A stretch of DNA of 64,000 nt from Monocercomonoides exilis. Taxonomy: Eukaryota > Preaxostyla > Oxymonadida > Polymastigidae. Where the stretch lies: NCBI GenBank assembly GCA_001643675.2, contig LSRY02000017.1, positions 1,550,001 to 1,614,000 of the forward strand, read 5' to 3'. Both the position numbers and the translations under genes were made by a program. The first letter of the stretch is position 1. Every line of letters begins with the position of its first letter. The notes beneath the pieces are model-generated. The model made no database searches and was not told where the DNA came from. It saw only the letters and a program-made list of their open reading frames with translations. This document shows positions 1-8,900 of the stretch, piece by piece.

Positions 1-539
1 GGTTTGCCTTTATCTGTTCAACAGGATAGCCAATGCTTAAAAATGCACAATTTGGGTATTCTGGTGATGTGAATAGTGTAGCAATCGGACTATTCGGTCC
101 TTTCCCTCGGGAATGTGGATTCTGAAATAAAATGAATGATTGCAATTTCGTGTACAAAAGTTATAAAGAAAAAATCAATGTGAAAGTCCAACAAACTTGT
201 TTTTCGTCTGGAGAAATATTAAAAATAGCATGGTCTTGTATTTGTGATCCAAATTTAAAATGCAAAAATGTATGACCAATTCCTATATTTTGGCAATGAA
301 ATAATTTGAACTTTGAAAATTTTAAAGACTTTCAAACCATAAACTCCGATAACAAGTGTAGTGAATTCGGGAAGAGGTTTTTGTTCACCTCCAATCCAGG
401 AAATATTTGGAACAACAGAGATTTTAACAGGAGCATGAAGGCAATCTTCTTCTAAAAGTCCTGAGACTGTATTTTGAGGTTCTTCATCAAGCTCAAAAGT
501 ATAACTCATTTTTCCTTTTTGATAAGTTATTTCTAACAT
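1..539 (-). CDS. Unidentified small protein, three exons seen, 3' end cut by the window edge
   Basis: Exons on the minus strand are about 338-539, 197-282 and 1-121. Both introns begin GTTTG (ends of the introns at 337 and 196) and end in AG, and joining them keeps one open frame of about 136 residues up to the window edge. The start ATG is at 537-539; a second in-frame Met lies ten codons later. The protein has no low-complexity tract, no signal peptide and no clear membrane segment. It alternates short hydrophobic strands (KISVVPNISWIGG, TTLVIGVYG, CAFLSIGYP), suggesting a small alpha/beta protein. I do not recognise the family. It is transcribed away from the BZW-like gene, with a 225-bp shared upstream region. 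Confidence 0.6.
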
Positions 540-764
540 GAAGCATTAAAATATAATTTTTAATAAATTCTCATGTAATATATTGAGCAAACATCTTTAT
601 TCAAATAGGAAAATGCAAATTTTATGATCTGAACCATTTTATTTTGAAAAGAAGATCAGTACCATTGTTTTTGTTATAAGTGTGTCAATTAAAAAAGCGT
701 TTTTTCTTTATCGTTTACGTTTCTTATTGTTTGTTTTTAATATTTTTTGATTTATAATAATTAG
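540..764. promoter_or_regulatory. Shared upstream region between two divergent genes
   Basis: This 225-bp AT-rich stretch lies between the start codons of the unidentified minus-strand gene and the plus-strand BZW-like gene, so both promoters must lie in or near it. I see no TATA box or initiator motif that repeats upstream of the other genes in this window. Confidence 0.4.
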
Positions 765-2436
765 ATGTCATCTAGCAAACCGCAAAAAGTTTCGCTTGCT
801 GGTGTAGTAATACGGCAGAGGAAGCGAGATGTAAAAACTATTGCAAATCCAACTGGTTTCAAAGAAACGCTTAGCGCTATCGTTGAGCAGTCAATGGCTC
901 CCGATGATGTTTTTAAGCTTTGTGATCAATATGAAGATGAATTGGATTTCCGACGATATGATGAGTATTTTTGGGACCTGTTTCTTGCAGGTGGCACCGG
1001 TGCTTGCATCGGGAAATTTGAAGACGATGTTACTCCTATTAATCAATCATTTTTTGGCATTGAGAAAAAAGAACTTCCAAAGCCTCAGGAACTAAAAGCA
1101 GAAATTGTCACATTGCTTCGTGAATTTGTAAGGTTTGAATTTTGCATCATAAATTTCCGTATTTCAAATTATTTTTTTAATTGCATTTTTGGTTAATGTT
1201 TAGGAGGAAACCTTTCTTGGAACCAACACTTCAAAAAGTGATTGAAATGCTTTTAAATTCATCTTCATTGCTCGAAGAAAAATATCAGACGGCGACAAAA
1301 AGTCTTGTTGCACATTTGCTGGCATGCAGAATTTTAAGGCGTGAGTGTTTGCAAGCAATGTTGAGAAACGAAGCTGCAATTGAATCAGGACAAATGTTGC
1401 AGCAATTAACAGGAATTTTCAAAGCACTTCAGACTGAATGCAATCAAGAAGTTTCTGCAATAGTAAAACTTCTTAACGAAGGGAAAATTATGAACAGGTT
1501 TGTCATTGTCATTTTTCTTATTGTTTTTTACAAATAAATCTTTCTTATGACGCCAACAATATCTATTTTTTGTTTTCTTCTTTGATCTTGAACAAAAAAA
1601 TTATATCTTTAACATGATTTAAAATATTCAGATTGATGGACTTCTTCCCTTCACCAAAAAGAACTCCAGAAGCATTTGCCGAGCACTGGAAAAAGGAAGG
1701 TTTACAAGGACTTTTAGTTGTTGCCCAAAATATAAAGAAGAAGGAACAAGCACAGAAAATCAAGAACATGGTGGAAGAATTTGTCAAGCGAAGAAATGAA
1801 GAAGAGGAAGACTACGACGAAGATGATAACGACGAAAATGATGAGGACGAAGAGGAAGATGAAGCAGCAGGAAGCAAAAAGAAAGGGAAAGGGAAAGATT
1901 CAGCGACATCTTCATCAGTTGCATCGAAGCGCAGCGCGCAGCAGCAGCAGCGTGTGGAGGATGCAGTGAATGAATTCCTGGCTGAGCTGACTGAGCTGCA
2001 GGATGAGGTCGGACTGGACGGAGGAATTCTTCTTTCGTCGATCTTCGAAGGGCTGATGCTGACCATCGACTGGAAGTCAAAGAAGGCGTCGGTGAAAGCA
2101 GAGGCTGCAGCGCAAGTGGTGCGCAAGTGGGGTCCTCCTCTGATGAAGCGCTTTGCCGAAGTGGAGCGGGCAGACGATCCGACACACGGCGGGGCTGCGC
2201 AGCTGAGTCTGATGCAGTGTGTGCAGAACTACTGCTACGAGAAGTCTCCCATCACGAAGGAGTTTGTGCGCCTGGTACACATTCTGTACATGGGCGATGT
2301 GATTGAAGAGGATGTGATCAGAGAGTGGAGCAAGAAGGGTGTTGGTTCGAAGGGAAAGGACTCCTTCAAGAAACAGATCGTGCCGCTTATCGAGTGGCTT
2401 GACATTGCCCCTGAAAAGTCAACAGGCGCTGAATAA
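765..2436 (+). CDS. BZW/5MP family translation regulator (eIF5-mimic protein)
   Basis: Three exons: 765-1132, 1204-1497 and 1632-2436. Both introns start GTTTG; with these donors the frame runs cleanly into family-typical sequence (FVRRKPFLEPTLQ, then NRLMDFFPSPKR). The N-terminal part matches BZW proteins (KLDYRRYAE-type segment as DELDFRRYDE, then a glycine-rich FLAGGTG). The C-terminal part is a W2/HEAT domain: MLTIDWKSK, QNYCYEKSPITKEF and an ending PLIEWLDIAPEK. An acidic EDDNDE/KKKGKGK linker of about 60 residues separates the two halves and is longer than in animals. Family members resemble eIF5, bind eIF2 and eIF3 in the cytosol and temper start-codon selection. Base composition rises sharply in GC from about 1920 to the stop codon. 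Family assignment is firm; regulatory role here is inferred. Confidence 0.9.
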
Positions 2437-2964
2437 ATGATTGCTCACTGAAATATTCATAAAGCAGAATATTTTTTCTTTTTAATTTTTTAAATTTTTT
2501 CTATCTACAATTGGAAATATGCTTTTCTAATTTATCACTTCGCATTCTCTCCAAATCACATTTCTTTTGACTTTTGTTTTTGTCAATAAAGCTCTCTTTC
2601 AGCATTCAAGTTTTCTTTTTCTTTTTCTTCATTTTCTTTGTTCTCTAATTGATGTTCTTAATAGCGATATCATTAAAATAACTTGTGAAACTTTGATATT
2701 TGTTAAAAACTTTCTAAGTTTTTCTTCATATTTCCAGTGAACTTGTTTCAAGACTGGAAAAAAAAAGACTGTGCATTAAGAACGCGTATGTTGCATGATT
2801 AAAGAGGAATAATAAAATGAGTTGAATAAAAAGGAAATTTTGTTCGTGAGATGATTTTTTCCCTTCAATCATGCTTCTGTAAAAACTTACTGTGTTCCAA
2901 TAAATGACTGTTCTTTGTTGCTATTGATTCCATTTATCAGCTTTTTGCTCTGACTCAGATGCAT
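2437..2964. other. Convergent intergenic region (two 3' ends)
   Basis: The BZW-like gene ends on the left and the FKBP gene on the right, both pointing inward. The 528 bp are T-rich and hold AATAAA-like words (about 2585 and 2805) that could serve as polyadenylation signals for the plus-strand gene. No reading frame or repeat is seen. Confidence 0.4.
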
Positions 2965-4375
2965 TTAGCAGTCCACCAGCTGCACACGGAACCAGAGTGT
3001 CGCATTTTTTGGAATGTCTGGCGGAGCACCGCGTGCGCCGTAGCCCATTTCTGGCGGGATTGTGAGTGTTCGCACGCCTCCAATCTGCATTCCTGCAACG
3101 CCAATGTCCCATCCGCTGATGACTTCTCCCACACCAAGTCTGAACATGAACGGATGCTTCTTGTCTTTGTTCTGATCAAACAATTTTCCTTTCGCGTTGT
3201 TGAGGCGTCCTTCATACAGCATTTTCACCCTCATTCCTGACGTCGCTTTTTTGCCCTTTCCGACCACCTCGTCGTGTGCAATCACTCCTCCCCTCAAACG
3301 CTGTGTGGTATCCTTTGCTGGCTGCGCTGGTGATGCTGCTTTGGGTTTGTTGTCCTTTTCATTCTTCTTTGGTTCTGGTTTTTTCTCTTCTTTTTTCGAT
3401 TTCTTCTCTGGTGCGGGTTTTTGTTGCTCTTTTTTCGTATTTTCAGATTTCTGTTCAAAAGTTCCTTTTGCTGGTTGTGTAAATGGAGTTTTATCTGATA
3501 ATTGTTTTGAATCAGCAACTTTTTTTGCTTTCTTCGCTTTTTCATCTTTTGCAAAAGGATTTTCCTTATAAAGAATTGCTTTTGTTGTTTTATCTTTTTT
3601 GTCTTTTTCGTCTTCTTCTTCCTCCTCTTCTTCTTCCTCTTCGTCTTCGTCTTCATCTTCTTCATCTTCTTCCTCATCTTCTTCATCTTCTAAATCATCT
3701 TCATCGAGGTCAGATTCGTCCATCCCTAATTCAGGAGGAAGCATCATGCTTGCGCTCATTGTTCCATTTTCAAGATCATATTCAGCAACATCTTTTGTCT
3801 AATGCATTGAGAGCTTTATAATTATTGTAAAATGCAAAATAATAGCACACCACTGAAAATCCAGATACTATCACAGGAACGGGACCATCAGTAGCCATTG
3901 CAATATTAACATCTTTATCTGTCAAACGCAAATTTATTGGAATCTGTGGTACTGAGGCAGATAGCACTCCCAATGAATATTTCATGTTCTAATATAAGAA
4001 AAAATATATGACTAAATAAATGAATAAATGTTGCTGACCGTATTAGTATCTTTCATCCTAAAAACAAAAATTACATTTTATATTAAAAAATAAAAGCAAA
4101 AAGCAAACATTAAACGAACAACTTCTCCCTCCTTAGGGATTTCTTCAACGCACGCCTGAGTTAGTATCACTGTGCAATCTGTATTATTGTGAGTAATGAA
4201 AAAATAATAAATCTTGAAAATGAAAACAGCATTCCTTTAAATACTTGAGCACGGATCTGGTAACCTGGACGAACTTTTGCGGCTATATAATAACAATAAA
4301 GCATTCATACGATTAAAAATTTAAATATTGAAAGAGAAAGCTGAAATAAGCAATCAAAATATTACCGTAAAACAT
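2965..4375 (-). CDS. Nucleoplasmin-like nuclear FKBP peptidyl-prolyl isomerase
   Basis: The C-terminal exon (2965-3798) carries a complete FKBP domain. Expected pocket positions are present: LYEG, LFDQN, FMFRLG, VISGW and MGYGARG, so it should be an active isomerase. Upstream lie a long KKSKKEEKK-type basic tract and an acidic DEDDLEDEEDEEED tract, as in histone-chaperone FKBPs of the yeast Fpr3/Fpr4 and fly FKBP39 type. The N-terminal exons (3851-3988, a 19-nt microexon 4039-4057, 4109-4178, about 4250-4282, 4373-4375 plus one base) give an NPL-like domain: MFYAAKVRPGYQI near the start and YSLGVLSASVPQIPINL later. The junction between the second and third exons is not fully resolved; a donor after 4250 restores the frame. 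Likely a nucleolar/chromatin chaperone. The isomerase assignment is firm, the NPL assignment good. Confidence 0.88.
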
Positions 4376-4856
4376 TTGATATTTCTGATGGGATAATCCC
4401 ATTTATTCTTTTTTTAATTTTTATCCAATTGAGAGATTAATATTTTTTTCTCGATAATTGAGAACAACTTTTTTTGATATCTATTTGTCTTTTCTCATTT
4501 TTTAATTTTTCTTCGATCTCAAGGCGAATAAATGCAATAGAGTTAAAAATGAAATATTCACTTTGTGTATTTTTTTTTTTTTTTTTTTTTTTGTATTGAT
4601 AAACGTACAATAAAAAGCATAGAGATACATTTAACTTCATGTATTTTCATTAAACCTTCATTCGCCTTACCAGTGATATCGTTTTTTCATTTGTAACTGA
4701 CAAATCAGAGATGTTTCGTTTCTTTCAAAGATAAAAGAATTTATTCCATTTGAAAATATTTCAAATCAAAAATTGAAACTTGTTATTTTTTCCATCTGAA
4801 TCATGAGGTAATTTATTTAAACAAAAAATAATCTTGCACTATTTATTATTCTAATT
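4376..4856. other. AT-rich spacer with a poly-T tract
   Basis: Contains a run of more than 20 T near 4570-4592. It includes the upstream region of the FKBP gene. I see no convincing coding frame. Confidence 0.4.
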
Positions 4857-5494
4857 TGGTAAACTAATTATTCAAAATTGTCAAACTTTTTATTCGAAAT
4901 TAATAAACTTCTTATTCAAAATTAATAAATTTGAGTATTTTTATAAAAAAATTTATTTGTGAAAAATTGGTTTTTAGCTGATTGTTAGAAAATGATAAAA
5001 ATATTATATTTTTTCATTATTAATAAAAAGGATGAGATATTGAACCTCTAATATTATTATTTGTCGAAATACATGAAAATTTTTGATTTCAAATGACTTT
5101 TCTTGAATGAATGATGCATAATCGGACAATATGAGGTGAATTCATTTGAAAATTTTCCGATTTTTCAGAAAAAAATCATCATCATGGAAATCGGAATTTT
5201 TTCAAATGAATTCACCTCATATTGTCCGATTATGCATCATTCATTCAAGAAAAGTCATTTGAAATCAAAAATTTTCATGTATTTCGACAAATAATAATAT
5301 TAGAGGTTCAATATCTCATCCTTTTTATTAATAATGAAAAAATATAATATTTTTATCATTTTCTAACAATCAGCTAAAAACCAATTTTTCACAAATAAAT
5401 TTTTTTATAAAAATACTCAAATTTATTAATTTTGAATAAGAAGTTTATTAATTTCGAATAAAAAGTTTGACAATTTTGAATAATTAGTTTACCA
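4857..5494. mobile_element. 638-bp near-perfect palindrome (foldback or MITE-like element)
   Basis: The left arm 4857-5163 is repeated as its reverse complement at 5188-5494. Both arms are 307 bp and the loop between them is only 24 bp. Matching words can be followed along the whole arm, for example GCATAATCGGACAATATGAG on the left and CTCATATTGTCCGATTATGC on the right; mismatches are few and near the loop (gaaaattttcc against ggaatttttt). The arms are AT-rich and hold short internal repeats of a TTATTC-type word. Just outside the right arm the end motif is repeated once more (5495-5520), so the true end may lie a few tens of bases further. There is no reading frame of note. Such a structure fits a foldback transposon or a large non-autonomous inverted-repeat element. 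I could not identify a target-site duplication. Confidence 0.85.
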
Positions 5495-5520
5495 AAATCG
5501 AATAATTAGTTTACCAAATT

Positions 5521-7320
5521 TGAATAACAAATGGTGTAGTAATCAAATGTCTGACGAATAATTTTGTTTTCAATGGTGGCTCAGAGGCCCAATTAATATT
5601 TAGAAATTCTTCACTTTTGATTAACTTTTTGTGGTCAAAAAATTCAAATAAAATGGGTTAAATTTAAGAAATATGTGTGAGATAACAAAGAAGTTTGTTA
5701 TTTTTTTTATAATACTAATTTTCAGAATTAAATATTCATTTTATTTAGAAATCTGAGAGAATTTAATAAAGTTATGAATGAATCATTTTTTTTGTGCTTT
5801 GGAAAAAAAAAAAGCTAAAAAGTTCGTATTTTCTCACATATATCAAATTTGAAACAGATATGTGAATTTTTAATCTAAAAATTGACAACATTTATTTTTT
5901 TTATTGCATTTCAATCAACAACGATTATTTTAGGTTCTTCATTAAAATGATATATGGTCAGTGTTAATAATGGTGGACACTTTCAATTACTGTGGACGAT
6001 GGCATTGTCTCAACAACGGTTGATAATTGTATTAAGATAATTAACCCAATTATTCTCTCATTAAATGTGAACAAATGAGAATAGTTTTTATCTTTCGTCC
6101 AACTCAATAAAAATTATTAAAAATTATAAGGTTAGTGTTTTTATTAGCACCAAATTTATGAAGTGAAAAAAATACAAAAAATACAGACTCAATAAGCAAA
6201 AACAAGCAAAACAAGGGTCAAATAGTCTTCTAATTTTTCTTTTTCCTGAACTTTGATTTGTAGAATTTTTACCTTCGATAGTATCTACGTCGTCATGCAA
6301 AATTCTTCGATAAACTCTTTTCTTCTTTGACTAAAATAAAAAAGTTTCTTCAATGTTTTCTGTTTCTTCTTGGGCTTCAGAACATTTCGCACTTGTTCGT
6401 GTAAAAATATCTTCTTCCAACTTTTCTAAGAAATCTTCGTTTGTGAGCAGTTTACTGTAAAAATCAAAACGATTTGTATAAGTTGTTAAAGGAAATGAAG
6501 AGTGTTTGGGTAATTTTCGTAAAACTGGTCCTGACGATATGGGTGATTTTTTTTGATATCATAAAAAAATACGACATTTGATCATAACCATATTAAATAT
6601 TTATCAGTTAAAAAAACTCTATCTTACTGGTTTTTTAACAAAAAATTACAACTTTTATTTTGAAAATGATAAAAAATAATTGGTTATTTTTTAATGTTGA
6701 ATAAAGTTCTTAAAAAGTACTTGATAATGTGCATCTTTGTGTTTTCAAAAACTTGAATTTAAAAAATGTCGGAATTATTTATCCAAGAAATTTGGTAACT
6801 TCATTTCGGAAAATACGTGAATGAACTGCAACAGCAGTACTTTCTTTCAATGAATAATCACTTAAAAAAGAAATCCTTGCAACAAGACTGGTTATAATGA
6901 AAACGAATAACGATTTCACTTTCATTCCATCAAATAAAGAACATTAATAAAAAAAAGTCATTTTGTTCGAAAAATGTCACCAAGTTTGATCCAAACAATA
7001 AACTGCAATATCTCATAAACCTTGATTTAACATTAGATGCTATTTGTTGTTCATCGTTGGTTCACTCGCTTCAGGAAGTCTCAATTCTCGATGAGCTGTT
7101 AGTTGAGAAAAAAAATGAAAAAGAAAGAAAGAAAAGCATGACGAAAATTAATGAATTGATAATCAATTCCATTCAACAAATGCATTAATTGTGCATGGGT
7201 CCAAAAGAAATATTTTCAAGATGCGCTATTTGTTCGAGATTCTCTGTAATAACAAAATAACAATAACAAAAACATCAAATTTAAAATGAACATTTAACCA
7301 ATTGAATAAATAAACAAATA
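5521..7320. other. Gene-poor AT-rich region with a dispersed repeat relic
   Basis: No gene is supported. Two segments, 5960-6025 and about 6535-6562, match (as reverse complement) a continuous segment at 21644-21743 elsewhere in the window, described separately. A short hairpin lies around 6050-6085. The rest is A/T-rich without long frames. Confidence 0.45.
5960..6562 (+). repeat. Dispersed repeat, copy A (split by about 510 bp)
   Basis: Segment 5960-6025 includes GTGGACACTTTCAA and TCTCAACAACGGTTGATA. It matches the reverse complement of 21678-21743 over about 66 bp with scattered mismatches. The neighbouring piece of that second copy (GATATGGGTGATTTTTTTTG) reappears here only at about 6535-6562. 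So copy A is interrupted by roughly 510 bp or copy B is deleted. Read as protein, both copies give FQ-LWT-ALSQQ-LI followed by IWVIFFD-IKK, with stops. This suggests a decayed transposon reading frame, which is an inference. Confidence 0.6.
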
Positions 7321-7321
7321 A

Positions 7322-7365
7322 ACAAAGAGAGAGATAGAGAGATAGAGAGATAGATAGTCAGATAA
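7322..7365. repeat. GAGATAGA-type microsatellite
   Basis: A short imperfect run of agagagatagagagatag units. It opens a strongly purine-biased plus strand that continues to 8700. Confidence 0.6.
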
Positions 7366-8205
7366 ATTAAAAACGAAAAAGACAAATATGAATATCAGAA
7401 AAACATCTTATGCAATAACAAATATTCATTATCGAGATCGACAAAAACAAAAAACAATCAAACAAATGCTTGAAAAGAATAGAAAATATAAAAAAAAGAA
7501 AATTGTTATATCAATTCGAAAAAAAAAAGAATTGATAAAAATACAAAAACAAAAAATGAAAAAGGGAGAAAAAATCAAAGGAGAAGAAAAGAATGAACAT
7601 AGCAATAAACGGAATATAAAACACTGAAAGGATAGGAAAGAATTGACAAAAGAATAAAATGAAAGAAAAATCAGAGAAAAAATGGAATATTGAAAAAAAA
7701 CATGGATAATAAAAGATAAAAACAGATAACAAATGAAAAATTGGATATTAGATGTTTGGATAAAAAACATTAAATTTGGATATAAAAAAAGAAAATAAAG
7801 TGAAAGAGAAGGAAAAAATAAAGACTTACAGATAAATGTCAATGATAATAAAAAATAAAATAAAATTGGGGATGAAAATACATGAAGGAAAAAATTTTTG
7901 AAAAATAACGAGAAACTGAAGAAATGAAATAAAAAATGAAAAAAAAAGAATTATTGTGGAGACTTTAAGAAACAGAACAAACGAAAACAAAAAGAAAAAG
8001 AGAAAAAGGAAATTGTTGGGAAAGGTGATTGAAAAATTTAATGACGAAAATCAAGAAAAAAACAAAAAAAGAACAAGTTGAATTCATGATAAATATTAAA
8101 AGAAAAAAGGAAAAGAAGATAAATAAAAAGGAAAGGATAGGGATAAGTGTGCAAAAACAAAGACAATAAGAAAGGTCAACACTGAAAAAATATATGAAAA
8201 GATGA
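7366..8205. other. Purine-rich low-complexity spacer
   Basis: The plus strand is almost entirely A and G. Long open frames here exist on both strands only because of this composition and show no protein-like sequence. Confidence 0.5.
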
Positions 8206-8702
8206 AAAATGAGAAGAGAAGAGAAGAGAAGAGAAGAGAAGAAAAGAGAATAGAAGAGAATAGAAGAGAATAGAAGAAAATAGAAGAGAAGAGAAGAGAA
8301 GAGAAGAAAATAGAAGAGAATAGAAGAGAAGAGAAGAGAAGAGAAGAGAAGAGAAGAGAAGAGAAGAGAAGAGAAGAAAATAGAAGAGAATAGAAGAGAA
8401 GAGAAGAAAATAGAAGAGAAGAGAAGAGAAGAGAAGAAAATAGAAGAGAATAGAAGAGAAGAGAAGAAAATAGAAGAGAAGAGAAGAGAAGAGAAGAAAA
8501 TAGAAGAGAAGAGAAGAGAAGAGAAGAAAATAGAAGAAAATAGAAGAGAATAGAAGAGAAGAGAAGAGAAGAGAAGAAAAGAGAATAGAAGAGAATAGAA
8601 GAAAAGTGAAGAGAAGAGAAGAAAATAGAAGAGAATAGAAGAGAATAGAAGAGAAGAGAAGAGAAGAGAAGATAAGAGAAGAGAAGATAAGAGAAGAGAG
8701 AA
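8206..8702. repeat. AGAAG/AGAAT pentanucleotide satellite of about 500 bp
   Basis: Tandem five-base units, mostly gagaa with interspersed gaata and gaaaa variants, fill this stretch. Higher-order blocks such as gaaaatagaagagaagagaa recur. The long minus-strand frame across it reads only as Ser/Leu/Phe and is not a gene. It lies just downstream of the USP-transposase fusion gene, across an imperfect hairpin. Confidence 0.9.
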
Positions 8703-8783
8703 CAATATTTATTGAAAAGTGTTTATCATTATCGGAGTTGTTTTTTGAATATCAATAATTGTTTAAATCGCGCACCTGGGAGG

Positions 8784-8843
8784 CAACAGGCCGTATCCAA
8801 GTCCGTATATGAAAGCAACCGCTTTCATATATATTGCCTGTTG
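8784..8843. other. Nested inverted repeat (hairpin) 3' of the fusion gene
   Basis: The outer stem pairs CAACAGGC (8784-8791) with GCCTGTTG (8836-8843). The inner stem pairs TATATGAAAGC (8806-8816) with GCTTTCATATA (8821-8831) around the loop AACC. The structure is much more GC-rich than its surroundings and lies 58 bp beyond the stop codon of the USP-transposase gene. It could be a 3'-end processing structure or part of an element terminus. I cannot tell which. Confidence 0.6.
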
Positions 8844-8900
8844 TCATGTCCAACCTCAAACCCTTTATGAAGTTGGCTGAGCATGCGCAATGATGCCTCG

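Noticed and set aside
3599-3802. Plus-strand poly-Ser frame opposite the FKBP gene
   Set aside because: Antisense of the acidic DEDEE tract in the FKBP protein.
7965-8705. 246-codon minus-strand open frame reading Ser/Leu/Phe repeats
   Set aside because: It is the translation of the AGAAG satellite. A five-base repeat without stop words leaves frames open by composition alone.
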